From a bacterium (GTDB lineage: Archaea; Thermoproteota; Nitrososphaeria; Nitrososphaerales; Gagatemarchaeaceae), in assembly GCA_027310575.1 (NCBI GenBank), contig DAIDAO010000015.1, positions 1 through 37,587 of the forward strand: DNA of 37,587 nt, written 5' to 3'. Positions 1-7,544 of this stretch are shown piece after piece. A program made the translations under genes and the position numbers. Numbering within the stretch: the first letter of the stretch is position 1; every line of letters begins with the position of its first letter. The notes under the pieces are model-generated. The model was given only the letters and a program-made list of their open reading frames with translations, made no database searches and was not told the DNA's origin.

Positions 1-496
1 CGTAGCACGCCCTCTCCACCATGGGGGCCAGGGCGGGGTGGACGCGCCTGCTGCCGAAGCTGAGCAGGAGCTTGTCCCGGGCGGCCACCCTGAACTTCGC
101 TGCGCGGGTCGACACGCTCGTCGAGGAAGAAAGCAGGCCCAGGAGCGGGTTCTCGTACTCCACGAAGTCGACGTACCTCCCCTCGATGGTCATCAGCGGC
201 TCGTAGAGCGCGGTGTTCCTGTCGGCGACGAAGACGGAGCCCTCGTCGAAGGCCCAGACGTCCACGGGGAGCCCCTCGAGGAGCTTCGCGACCTCGTAGA
301 CCCCGGTGAGCACCCCCCAGTTGTCTGGGTACGGGACGTCCCTGGCGAAGACCTCCATGACCACCCGCGCGTCAATGTTGTTCCTCTGGAGGACCTTCTT
401 CGTGTGGAGGAAGTAGGCGTCCGTGGTCTCGGCGCGCCTCACCTCCTTCTCGGTGGCCAGCCAGAAGAGCCTGTCCTCCAGGTCAGCGCGGGGCAT
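1..496 (-). CDS. pncB: Nicotinate phosphoribosyltransferase (archaeal type), 3' end cut by window edge
   Basis: Reading the minus strand from the ATG at 496 gives about 165 residues that run off the window start. The protein begins MPRADLEDRLFWLATEKE, continues with a GLPVDVWAFDEGSVF segment and an EGRYVDFVEYENPLLGLL segment, and ends in SFGSRRVHPALAPMVERA. This order matches archaeal nicotinate phosphoribosyltransferases, which make nicotinate mononucleotide from nicotinate and PRPP in NAD salvage. The SFG-RR-HPA-AP block is the family's phosphate-binding region. No strong Shine-Dalgarno is visible, and only a weak T-rich box lies about 30 bases upstream. The gene diverges from the TnpB gene that follows. 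The catalytic C-terminal part is outside the window, so activity cannot be judged. Confidence 0.85.
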   Translation of the reverse strand, partial: MPRADLEDRLFWLATEKEVRRAETTDAYFLHTKKVLQRNNIDARVVMEVFARDVPYPDNWGVLTGVYEVAKLLEGLPVDVWAFDEGSVFVADRNTALYEPLMTIEGRYVDFVEYENPLLGLLSSSTSVSTRAAKFRVAARDKLLLSFGSRRVHPALAPMVERACY

Positions 497-716
497 CCTG
501 AGACGCGCCACGGGGAGTCCGGCAAAAGGGTTTCCGTTTCTACGAATGTGTGCTTCGGTGTACTACATCCCCATTCGGAGTGCTGACAGCCTCGGTCCCC
601 TCCCGCAAAGGGAATAGAGGCGGCGTGATGACACTTTCACTCCACCCCCCTTCGTGTTCATCACAAACCCGCCTTTAACTCAAAAGGAAGTAAGCCAAAG
701 AACCAACGGGGAGACC

Positions 717-1958
717 ATGAAGGCCCTGAGGTTCAGGCTCTATCCAAATCCTGGGCAAGAGCAAAAGATGCTTGCGACACTAGAGGCGTGCCGCCATCTG
801 TGGAACGACGCCCTTGCACATAGGAAGCGGAGGTGGGAGGAGGAACGCATGTCTGTCACCTACAATCAGCAGCAATGGATTCTGACCGCAGTCAGGAGGG
901 CAGATCTGGATTTGCAGGCTGTCTACTCCCAGACGGCTCAAGACGTTCTCCACCGGCTCGATATCGCCTTCAGGAGTTTCTTCTCCCAAAAGGCTGGATG
1001 CCCGAAGTTCAAGAAGTTCTCCCGGTTTGGCTCGTTCACCTACCCCCAGGCCTACAATGGCTCAGTGAAACCCGACCCCCTGAGGAAGAGGCTCTATCTA
1101 TCAAAGGTAGGAAGCGTGAAGACTGTATTCCATCGGCCTCTCCCGCGGGACGCTCTGATGAAGACCTGCACGGTAGTGAGAGAGGCATGTGGCGAGTGGT
1201 ACGCATCCCTCGTGTACGAGGATGTGGTGCCCCTGCAGGGTGTTGCAATCCCCACAGTGATGGTCGAATCAGCCGTCGGCGTAGACCTTGGTCTCATGGC
1301 CATTATCACTATCAGCGACGGCAAAGACATCCCTCACCCAAAGTTCCTGAGAAGAGCTGAGAAGAAGCTGAAGCACCTTCAGAGGGAACTCTCAAGGAAG
1401 CAAGAAGGCTCAAGGAACAGAGAGAAGGCCAGAATCAGGCTGGCCAAACAGCACGCGAGGGTCGCGAGGCAGAGGGCGGACAATAATCACAAGCTGAGCA
1501 GGCGGCTCCTCTATGGTCACAGCCTAGTTGGTTTCGAGGATTTGAGGATAAGTAACATGGTGAGGAACCATGCACTTGCCAAGTCCATTCAGGACGCTGG
1601 GTGGGGGCAATTAATCAGGTTCACCGAGTACAAAGCAACGGAAAGTGGTGCACGTGTTGTGAGGGTCGAATCTGCTTACTCGACCCAGGAATGCTTCTGG
1701 TGCGGGGCCCTGAACGGAATCTCCCTCGACCAGAGAGAGTTTGCCTGCGTCGGATGCGGCAGGACCATCACGCGTGACGTCAACGCAGCAAGGGTTGTGC
1801 TGAAGCGAGCGCTCGCTCAGGTAGGGCAGGGTATGCCCGAACTCAAGCCTGTGGAGACGGAGCTTCTACGTGTTCAGACGACTGGACGCGCAAGCCCGGT
1901 CTTTGAAGCAGGAACTGAAGGCCCCGGCCGCATGGACGGGAAGGGTGTCACACAATGA
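717..1958 (+). CDS. tnpB: TnpB-family RNA-guided nuclease (IS200/IS605-type), no TnpA partner
   Basis: A 413-residue protein beginning MKALRFRLYPNPGQEQ, the typical TnpB start; I chose this ATG over one 63 bases upstream for that reason. It carries an N-terminal helix-turn-helix region (residues about 1-60), an OB-like middle, and a split RuvC nuclease: Asp190 in VGVDLGL, Glu274 in FEDLRI and Asp354 in RDVNAA. The zinc knuckle Cys326/Cys329 and Cys344/Cys347 sits between RuvC II and III. All catalytic residues are present, so the nuclease may be active. TnpB proteins are RNA-guided DNA nucleases of insertion sequences and the ancestors of Cas12. No transposase TnpA is adjacent, so the element is non-autonomous or domesticated. 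It lies between pncB and the tRNA-Ala promoter. Confidence 0.92.
   Translation: MKALRFRLYPNPGQEQKMLATLEACRHLWNDALAHRKRRWEEERMSVTYNQQQWILTAVRRADLDLQAVYSQTAQDVLHRLDIAFRSFFSQKAGCPKFKKFSRFGSFTYPQAYNGSVKPDPLRKRLYLSKVGSVKTVFHRPLPRDALMKTCTVVREACGEWYASLVYEDVVPLQGVAIPTVMVESAVGVDLGLMAIITISDGKDIPHPKFLRRAEKKLKHLQRELSRKQEGSRNREKARIRLAKQHARVARQRADNNHKLSRRLLYGHSLVGFEDLRISNMVRNHALAKSIQDAGWGQLIRFTEYKATESGARVVRVESAYSTQECFWCGALNGISLDQREFACVGCGRTITRDVNAARVVLKRALAQVGQGMPELKPVETELLRVQTTGRASPVFEAGTEGPGRMDGKGVTQ
1800..1915 (+). ncRNA. Putative reRNA (omega RNA) overlapping the tnpB 3' end
   Basis: In IS200/IS605 elements the guide RNA overlaps the 3' end of tnpB and stops at the element's right end. Here the last codons contain GTCTTTGAAGCAGGAACTG (about 1898-1916). 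It resembles CGTTGAAGCGGGAAGCC near the end of the second TnpB gene in this window, and also the conserved 3' scaffold of such RNAs as I know them. The boundaries are estimates, because I cannot fold or align the region. If correct, the guide would be read from the bases just downstream, before the tRNA promoter. Confidence 0.33.
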
Positions 1959-1979
1959 AGGACTCGTGTTTTCCCCGTG

Positions 1980-1986
1980 TTAAATA
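1980..1986 (+). promoter_or_regulatory. TATA box for tRNA-Ala
   Basis: TTAAATA centred about 31 bases before the mature tRNA 5' end, the expected archaeal box A spacing for a tRNA gene. It lies just 3' of the first tnpB gene. Confidence 0.6.
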
Positions 1987-2013
1987 CCCCGGCCGACGAG
2001 GGCGAAATCCGGT

Positions 2014-2086
2014 GGGCCGGTAGTTCAGCGGTACGAACGTCCGCCTCGCACGCGGAAGGTCGGGGGTTCAATTCCCCCCCGGTCCA
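2014..2086 (+). tRNA. tRNA-Ala (anticodon CGC)
   Basis: A complete cloverleaf can be folded by hand. The acceptor stem is GGGCCGG/CCGGTCC, including the G3:U70 wobble that is the alanine identity element. The D-arm is GTTC...GAAC, the anticodon stem is TCCGC/GCGGA around loop CTCGCAC (anticodon CGC), and the T-arm is GGGGG-TTCAATT-CCCCC. The discriminator is A. The 3' CCA is not encoded and there is no intron. The 3' end is only 6 bases from the stop codon of the convergent tfb gene. Confidence 0.96.
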
Positions 2087-2092
2087 CTTCCT

Positions 2093-3073
2093 CTACTGTA
2101 CCACGATCTGAGGCTCTGTCTCGAGGCCAAGCTGCTGGCCCAGGTCGGCCCGCAGCCCCTTGTACCTGTTGCGCACTGTGACCTCGGTCACCCCGGCTGC
2201 CTCTGCTATCTCCTTCTGGGTCTTGACCTCCCCCTCGATTACCCCGGCAAGGTAGAGGGACGCCGCGGCCAGCCCCATCGGGGACTTGCCTGCGGAGATC
2301 TCCTTCTCCTCGGTTATCCTGACGATCTCGATCGCCTTGCGCGCCACCCTCTCGGAGAGCCCGACACGCGACGCGATCCTGTTGACGTTGCGCGCTGCGT
2401 CCGCGACCGGCATGGTGAGGTCCATCTCCCGGAGGAGGATGCGGTAGTCGCGCGCCACAGCCTTCTTGTCGAGGTTGTTGGCAGCGGCTATGTCCTTCAG
2501 CGTCCTGGGGGTCTCGGTGTCGCGCATCGCAGCGTAGAGTGATGCGGCAGAGATCCCGATGATCGACCGTCCTCTGAGGAGCCCGCGCTCGAGGGCCTTC
2601 CTGTAGATGTAGGCTGCGCGCTCCTGCACCGCCTTCGACACGCCGAGCTTCTCGGCCATCTTCTCCAGCTCCAGGAGGGCCACGCTGAGGTTCTTCTCCT
2701 GCGAGCCGAAGGCGGGAGAGCGGTTGTCCCACTTCCTCAGCCTGTCAATCGCGTTGCGCATCGGGGAGTCGAAGGACCGGCCCGAAGCGTCCCTGTTGGA
2801 GCGCCCGATCATTGTCGAGAGCCCCATGTCCCTGAACGTGATTGACGTTGGGGCGCCCGCGCGCGCCTTGTCCTCGCCCTTCTCGTCCGCGAAGTTGCGC
2901 CACTCTGGGCCCTGGTCTACCGCACGCTCAGTGACCACGTAGCCGCAGTTGCTGCACGAAACCTCGCCCGTGTTCGCGTCTTCTACCAGCGTCCGCTTGC
3001 CGCACTGGGGGCACCTGTCCGAAACCTGAAGGGCAGATGTTCTAGGGTATCTCAATTCCAAATCATCCGGCAC
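2093..3073 (-). CDS. tfb: Transcription initiation factor B (TFB, TFIIB homologue)
   Basis: A 326-residue protein starting at GTG 3073. The N-terminal zinc ribbon has CPQC (residues about 21-24) and CSNC about 17 residues later. A B-reader/linker follows with RNFADEKGEDKARAG and the SITFRDMGLSTMIG stretch, then two cyclin folds (about 125-215 and 220-310) rich in Arg/Lys helices. TFB bridges TBP on the TATA box to RNA polymerase and recognises the BRE element. Length and domain order are normal for archaea. Its own TATA box lies 24 bases before the GTG, so the transcript is probably leaderless. It converges on tRNA-Ala with a 6-base gap. Other copies could exist elsewhere in the genome. Confidence 0.97.
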   Translation of the reverse strand: MPDDLELRYPRTSALQVSDRCPQCGKRTLVEDANTGEVSCSNCGYVVTERAVDQGPEWRNFADEKGEDKARAGAPTSITFRDMGLSTMIGRSNRDASGRSFDSPMRNAIDRLRKWDNRSPAFGSQEKNLSVALLELEKMAEKLGVSKAVQERAAYIYRKALERGLLRGRSIIGISAASLYAAMRDTETPRTLKDIAAANNLDKKAVARDYRILLREMDLTMPVADAARNVNRIASRVGLSERVARKAIEIVRITEEKEISAGKSPMGLAAASLYLAGVIEGEVKTQKEIAEAAGVTEVTVRNRYKGLRADLGQQLGLETEPQIVVQ

Positions 3074-3093
3074 CTCTGCTATACAACCTGAAG

Positions 3094-3101
3094 TATATAA
3101 G
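3094..3101 (-). promoter_or_regulatory. TATA box of tfb
   Basis: On the minus strand this reads TTATATAC, centred about 24 bases before the GTG start of tfb. That fits a leaderless transcript. Confidence 0.6.
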
Positions 3102-3219
3102 TGCGGTAGGCTTTCTGTAGCTAGTTAGTATAGTGGAGTTAACTCATAAAACAATGTTATTGGAGAATCGTTGGCGGCGGTACCAGGCGTCTCATGGTCA
3201 GCCGCCCCGAGAACCTCGC

Positions 3220-3540
3220 CTACCGCGGAAGGTAGGTGGAAAGGCACCCCAGGAAGCCGGTCTGATACAGGACGTAGAGCCATGCGATCACTGCCAGGTA
3301 CAGGACCGCGAGGAAGCTGAGCTTGGAAGACTTGTGATGGAATACCCCGCTCGCCGCGGCCATGCCAAGCGCTCCCCCTGCGAAGGCCAGCGCGAACAGG
3401 GTCTTCTCGGGGACCCGCCACTCGCTCCTGACGGCCCGCGCCTTGTCGATGCCCATGGCGATGAACCCGGCTACCCCGGCCAGCAGCAGCCATGCCCCGA
3501 CGGCTTCGAAGAACAGGTCGCTCTGCAGGCAGCCCAGCAT
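3220..3540 (-). CDS. DUF1294 family small membrane protein
   Basis: A 106-residue membrane protein with about four hydrophobic segments: residues about 10-30, 45-62, 74-92 and a short one near the C-terminus. The family signature is clear: MGIDKARA after the first segment, VPEKTLFALAFAGGALGM in the middle, and HHKSSKLSF before the last membrane span. This matches DUF1294 proteins (G-x-DK-x-x-A, PE, GG-x-x-G, HKT-x-K). Their function is unknown; some bacterial members are fused to cold-shock domains. A TATA-like box (TTATACGC, 3563-3570) lies 27 bases before the ATG, so the transcript is probably leaderless. Confidence 0.85.
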   Translation of the reverse strand: MLGCLQSDLFFEAVGAWLLLAGVAGFIAMGIDKARAVRSEWRVPEKTLFALAFAGGALGMAAASGVFHHKSSKLSFLAVLYLAVIAWLYVLYQTGFLGCLSTYLPR

Positions 3541-3600
3541 CGGCTGTCTAAGCTGGCGCGGGCGTATAAGGGCCCATGTCGCGCACGAGGCTCGGATCCT

Positions 3601-3726
3601 CTACAAGCGGAACCGGTTCAGCAGCCACCTGGTCGTCCTGAGTAGGGCCAGGACGCCTTCTTCGACCGCGCGGATGACGGTCCGGACGGCGCGGCCCATG
3701 AGGGAGAGCACGCCCAGCAGACCCAT
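3601..3726 (-). CDS. Possible 41-residue protein, unknown function
   Basis: In the otherwise empty 3541-3882 stretch, the minus strand carries ATG to TAG for MGLLGVLSLMGRAVRTVIRA followed by a Leu/Arg-rich tail (VLALLRTTRWLLNRF). Nearly every codon ends in G or C, as in the neighbouring genes, and the product would be an amphipathic cationic helix. I see no clear promoter or ribosome site and recognise no family. In a high-GC genome such frames can arise by chance, so this is only a candidate. I see nothing else in the interval. Confidence 0.3.
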   Translation of the reverse strand: MGLLGVLSLMGRAVRTVIRAVEEGVLALLRTTRWLLNRFRL

Positions 3727-3882
3727 GTGCCATGAGTTGCGGGGCCGTGTCTTAGCACGCTTGCTCGCAGAACGTTGACGCCTGCGTCAAACCCGAAGCC
3801 GGTCGGTCGCCGACGGGGAGTGAGCATACATTCAGGTCTCCGAATTGATAACGCGTAAGAATCTCCGCGGCCTTCAGACGCC

Positions 3883-4998
3883 GTGTCCGAGCCGGCTCCA
3901 GCCGAGCGCAGCAGGTCAGTGCGGTCAGAGCTCCTCATCCTCCTGGGCGCCCTGGGGGTCGGGAAGGCCGTGGTCCTGGCCTCGGTGTACGCCGCGCGCC
4001 CCGTCCCCGACTTCCTCTACCTGATGAGCACCAGGTGGGACGCCGCCTGGTTCGTCACCATAGCGAGGGTGGGGTACACGGACCTCAACGCGTTCGTCGC
4101 ATCCCCCACGACCGTGACCCCCCTCTTCCCGTACGCCTTCGCGTTTCCTCCGTTCTACCCCGCGGTGGTCAACGCGCTCTCGCACATGGCCATGCCCGAC
4201 TGGTTCGCAGCACTCCTCGCCGCGAACGTCCTGAGCGTCCTTGTCCCGGTAGTCGTGTACGTGACGTTCGGATTCAGGGCGGCCCTGCTGATGGAGCTCT
4301 TCCCCACCTATCTGGTCTACACCACGATTCCGTACTCCGAGGCCCTCACCCTGCTGTTCCTGTCGCTGGCTGTCCTCCTGGCTCTCAGAGGGAGGCTTTT
4401 CGCTTCCTCGGGGTCCCTGAGCCTCGCCTTCATCGGCGCCTACAGCATGGCGTGGGCAGGGCCCTCCTTTGCCCTGGCCTTCTGGAAGCGAATCCGCCGA
4501 AGGACCCTCCTCTTCTACCTGCTGCCCCTGCTGGCCGGGGGTCTCGTCCTCTACTGGTTCCAGTCGGCCGCAGGCTCGTACCTGTACTACTTCACAGTGG
4601 AGAATGTGCACTGGCACGTCAGCCTCAGCACCCCCTGGGATCAGGCGGTCTGGCTGGCTCAGAGGGACCATGTGGGATTCTGGCCCTTCCCCGGCACCTG
4701 GGTGACCCGGAACCTCCCCTTCGAGGCGTTCTACGCCTTCGGTGCTCTCTACCTTCTGGTTTCGAAGCTCGACAACCGCGTCTTCCTTTCGACCTACTCC
4801 CTGTCGGTGATCCTGCCGCTCTTCCTCATCATAGGCGGGCCGGCAGAGGCGATCCCGAGGCTCCTGATGCCCGCGTTCCCTGTGTTCGCAGCCTATGCCG
4901 TCCCGATCAGGGGGCGCCTCCTCTGGGGCTACGCCGTCGTGTGCCTGCTTCTCACCGTGTGGGTGGCGATGACGCAGACGCTCTTCTTCTTCAGCTGA
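3883..4998 (+). CDS. PIG-V-like GT-C mannosyltransferase family membrane protein
   Basis: A 371-residue integral membrane protein starting at GTG 3883, with about nine to ten hydrophobic segments. After the first span comes RWDAAWFVTIARVGYTD, the luminal or extracellular acidic loop typical of GT-C glycosyltransferases. FAFPPFYPAVVNAL and PYSEALTLLFLSLAVLLAL follow. The W-D-x-x-W/Y-x-x-I-A-x-x-G-Y, FP-x-YP and YSE motifs are those of PIG-V (GPI mannosyltransferase 2) relatives. Such enzymes transfer a sugar from a lipid-linked donor; in an archaeon the acceptor could be a surface glycolipid or glycoprotein, but that is inference. It stands alone and converges on nob1. Confidence 0.72.
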   Translation: MSEPAPAERSRSVRSELLILLGALGVGKAVVLASVYAARPVPDFLYLMSTRWDAAWFVTIARVGYTDLNAFVASPTTVTPLFPYAFAFPPFYPAVVNALSHMAMPDWFAALLAANVLSVLVPVVVYVTFGFRAALLMELFPTYLVYTTIPYSEALTLLFLSLAVLLALRGRLFASSGSLSLAFIGAYSMAWAGPSFALAFWKRIRRRTLLFYLLPLLAGGLVLYWFQSAAGSYLYYFTVENVHWHVSLSTPWDQAVWLAQRDHVGFWPFPGTWVTRNLPFEAFYAFGALYLLVSKLDNRVFLSTYSLSVILPLFLIIGGPAEAIPRLLMPAFPVFAAYAVPIRGRLLWGYAVVCLLLTVWVAMTQTLFFFS

Positions 4999-5008
4999 GC
5001 CCCTCGGC

Positions 5009-5503
5009 TCAGCCGTTCGACGCCTTCCTGATCAGCTGCGTCCCGCAGACCGGGCAGACCGTGAGCTTCGGGTTGGTGTACGTCTTTCCGCACCCGCGGC
5101 AGTAGATCTTCCAGGTGATGTTCTTCCACTCGCCCCCCTTCAGCGAGGTAGGGGCGAGGGGTATGGACAGGACGTCGGCGATGTTGCGCACGGCGAAGTC
5201 GTCCGAGACCAGGCTGACGCCCCCGCCGCTCCCCTTGAGGTCGAGGGCCAGAGCCAGAAGCGACATGTCTGTCTGTGAGAGGGCGCCGACGTCTCCCGTC
5301 TTCACAGCCGTGGTCTTCACCCTGTTGAGGGATTCGACTGTCGGCTCGGTGACCTGGACCCTGCTGTGGATGAGCGAAGAGCCCACGCTGTGGTGCTTGA
5401 CCTCCTCGAGCACGAGGTAGGTCGTATAGTATCTCCCGTTCCCCTGGTACGGTATCCCCGCGTAGAAGGCGGTGGAATCGAGGACGTATGCCGGCTCAGA
5501 CAA
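5009..5503 (-). CDS. nob1: Nob1-type rRNA endonuclease (PIN domain plus zinc ribbon)
   Basis: A 164-residue protein from TTG 5503. The N-terminal PIN domain shows YVLDSTAFYAG (Asp9), an acidic pair at Glu33/Glu34, TDMSLLALA (Asp79) and VSDDFAVRNIA (Asp101/Asp102). These are the metal-binding acidic residues of the nuclease. The C-terminal zinc ribbon has Cys135/Cys138 (CRGC) and Cys150/Cys153 (CPVC). PIN plus C-terminal ribbon is the archaeal Nob1 architecture. Nob1 cleaves the 3' end of pre-16S rRNA during small-subunit maturation. Length is normal for archaea. It has no close operon partner. An insertion-type tnpB lies upstream on the other strand. Confidence 0.93.
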   Translation of the reverse strand: MSEPAYVLDSTAFYAGIPYQGNGRYYTTYLVLEEVKHHSVGSSLIHSRVQVTEPTVESLNRVKTTAVKTGDVGALSQTDMSLLALALDLKGSGGGVSLVSDDFAVRNIADVLSIPLAPTSLKGGEWKNITWKIYCRGCGKTYTNPKLTVCPVCGTQLIRKASNG

Positions 5504-5735
5504 TTGGAGGTTCCTTCAAAGATTCATTCTTACCTGAGGAGGACGGGCCGGCAGATCTGTCGCGGAATCATTAACCTGTGCGATTTGGTCTCCAAGTGGC
5601 GCTTATTTAGTTATAGTCGCAGCCGGAACCGCACAACGTGGTGGTTGAAGATGATTAGATTCGCGCATCTCTCCCCCGTCATCTTTGTTCTATAGTGCCC
5701 GGAGGGTTAAGACCGACTAGGAAGAGCATTTCAGT

Positions 5736-6923
5736 GTGCTTTCGGCCTTCAAGTATCGAATATACCCCAAACCCGAGCAGGAGATGCGGCTCAAACGTAC
5801 CCTGCTTTCCCTGTGCGATCTCTACAACCTGCTGAGAGCCAAGAAAATAGAGGAATACAAACAAAACGGTGTCTCGCTGACAAAGACGAACCTCAGGGCA
5901 TTAGCATTGGCTGGACGAGGTCACGACTCGAAGCTTCGGCTGGTACATAGCCAAGTTGTCCAGAACGTCGCCGACAGAGTCCACATAGCCTTCGAGGCCT
6001 TCCTTGGAGGGAGAGCTAGGTTTCCCAAGAACAAACAGCCGAGAAAGTACCTTTCCCTCACATACCCGCAGTCAGGCTTTAGAGTCGATTCAGAAAGGGG
6101 TCTGTATCTTTCCGGCATCGGCTGCGTTAGAATCTTCATGCATCGTTCCCTGCTTGGCAAGGTCGAGAGGCTCACAGTCAAGCGAGAAGCGGACGAATGG
6201 TACGCCATATTCCTGACCGAACGGAAGACTCCGCCAAAGCAACCCATCTCCACAATACCTTTGGAACTAGTCAGCGGGGCGGACCTCGGGCTCGAGAAAT
6301 TCGCTGTGTTAGACAACGGGAAGAGCTTCGATTATCCGGAATATCTCAGACGGTCAGAGGAGAAACTCAAACAATTCCAGAGGAGACTCGGCCGTAAGAA
6401 GAGAGGTTCGAAACGTTGGAGTCAACTCTGCCTCTCTCTGGCAAAGCTTCATTTGCACATCAAAAGGCAGAGGGCGGACTGGCAGAACAAGCGAGTCAAG
6501 GAGATCTTTTCGGTCAACGAGGTGCTAGTTCTGGAGAAACTCAACATACGGGGGATGCTTGGGAACCATAGGATTGCCAAATCGATTTCAGATGCCGCCT
6601 GGGGCGAATTCGTCACGAAGGCCGTCTTCAAAGCCGAAATGCTCGGGAAGCATTTCGTCGCAGTCGATCCATGGGGAACAACACAATTCTGCTATAGCTG
6701 TCTTGCATGGGTACCCAAGGACCTTTCAATGAGGGTTCACAAGTGTCCCGAATGCGGGATTGAAATCCCACGCGACTTGAACTCGAGCCGACTCATCAAA
6801 AGGCTTGGCATCCAAAGCCGCCCGCCCTCGGACGGAGGGTCGTCACTCGCCGAGCCGAGGCCTCTACCATCCCTAATGGGAGTGGCAAGCCGAGGCGTTG
6901 AAGCGGGAAGCCATCAAGAGTGA
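5736..6923 (+). CDS. tnpB: Second TnpB-family RNA-guided nuclease, no TnpA partner
   Basis: A 395-residue protein from GTG 5736, beginning MLSAFKYRIYPKPEQE. RuvC residues are intact: Asp183 in GADLGLEKF, Glu267 in LEKLNI and Asp347 in RDLNSS. The zinc knuckle is Cys319/Cys322 and Cys337/Cys340. It is clearly diverged from the first TnpB in the window, so the two are not a recent duplication. There is no TnpA. The gene sits between nob1 and aif5A, and its downstream end is about 60 bases before the TATA box of aif5A. The DNA is less GC-rich than its neighbours, which suggests transfer. Confidence 0.92.
   Translation: MLSAFKYRIYPKPEQEMRLKRTLLSLCDLYNLLRAKKIEEYKQNGVSLTKTNLRALALAGRGHDSKLRLVHSQVVQNVADRVHIAFEAFLGGRARFPKNKQPRKYLSLTYPQSGFRVDSERGLYLSGIGCVRIFMHRSLLGKVERLTVKREADEWYAIFLTERKTPPKQPISTIPLELVSGADLGLEKFAVLDNGKSFDYPEYLRRSEEKLKQFQRRLGRKKRGSKRWSQLCLSLAKLHLHIKRQRADWQNKRVKEIFSVNEVLVLEKLNIRGMLGNHRIAKSISDAAWGEFVTKAVFKAEMLGKHFVAVDPWGTTQFCYSCLAWVPKDLSMRVHKCPECGIEIPRDLNSSRLIKRLGIQSRPPSDGGSSLAEPRPLPSLMGVASRGVEAGSHQE
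6790..6921 (+). ncRNA. Putative reRNA (omega RNA) at the 3' end of the second tnpB
   Basis: The last part of the gene becomes very GC-rich and self-complementary (around CGGACGGAGGG, GCCGAGCCGAGG and CCCTAATGGGAG). It finishes with GCGTTGAAGCGGGAAGCC followed by ATCAAGAG. This layout, and the shared TTGAAGC-GGAA motif with the first tnpB, is what the guide-RNA scaffold at the right end of IS200/IS605 elements looks like. Ends are estimates; folding or RNA data would decide. Confidence 0.38.
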
Positions 6924-7023
6924 TTGGTGGAGGACGTCACTTAGCTTACATGCGAGTTGTTCGCTTCTTCGTGTTTCCTGCTATTGTTTAATTACTATGG
7001 GTGAAAAGGCTCGCCCACTAATT

Positions 7024-7437
7024 TTGAGCAGTCGTCCCGCCGAACTCGGCAGCGTCAAAGAGGGCAGCTACATCATCATCGACGGCGAGCCGTGCAAGGT
7101 CGTGAGCCGGGAGCACTTCAAGCCCGGGAAGCACGGGAGCGCGAAGGTGAGGCTCGTGGCGATATCCCTCTTCACAGGCTCGAAGAAGAGCTACGTGTCG
7201 CCTGCGGAGTCGAGGGTCGACATCCCGATGATCGACAAGAGGTCGGGGCAGGTGACCTCGATCATGGACAACACCGTGCAGATCATGGACCTCGCCACCT
7301 TCGAGGTGCTCGAGACGCCGAAGCCGACCCCGGAGGAGATGGCCGACCTGAATGGGACCATAGCGGCGGGGGCCGAGGTCGAGTACTGGTCCATGATGGG
7401 CCGCAACAAGATCATGCGCGTGAAGGGCGGCGGCTAG
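7024..7437 (+). CDS. eif5A: Translation factor aIF5A (eIF5A homologue, hypusinated)
   Basis: With the TTG start at 7024 the protein has 137 residues and begins MSSRPAELGSVKEGSYIIID, the usual archaeal aIF5A N-terminus. The longer ATG start at 6997 would add nine residues (MGEKARPLI) but lies only a few bases after a TATA-like box (GTTTAATTA, 6987-6994), which argues against it. An SH3-like domain carries the hypusine loop KPGKHGSAK (Lys36 in this numbering), and an OB fold follows (DIPMIDKRSGQVTSIM). aIF5A relieves stalled ribosomes at polyproline and at termination; the lysine is modified by deoxyhypusine synthase. The second TnpB gene sits immediately upstream. Confidence 0.93.
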   Translation: MSSRPAELGSVKEGSYIIIDGEPCKVVSREHFKPGKHGSAKVRLVAISLFTGSKKSYVSPAESRVDIPMIDKRSGQVTSIMDNTVQIMDLATFEVLETPKPTPEEMADLNGTIAAGAEVEYWSMMGRNKIMRVKGGG

Positions 7438-7544
7438 GGACTTTCGGTCTGGAAAAGAGAACCTTCCAAGACGGACTGTTCGCCTGATATTCCCCGCGTT
7501 CAAAAGCATTGGTTTAACGCTCGAACTCCCGGTGACGCCAGCCA

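Noticed and set aside
38-586. 182-codon plus-strand frame at the window start
   Set aside because: Antisense to pncB, which shows clear family motifs in the other strand.
2025-2732. Long minus-strand reading frame over tfb and the tRNA
   Set aside because: Out-of-frame shadow of tfb; Arg/Gly-rich composition with no domain.
3925-4671. 248-codon minus-strand frame
   Set aside because: Antisense to the PIG-V-like membrane protein; composition is typical of high-GC shadow frames.
717-6923. Recent duplication of one tnpB element
   Set aside because: The two proteins differ throughout apart from motifs, and no shared flanking ends are visible.
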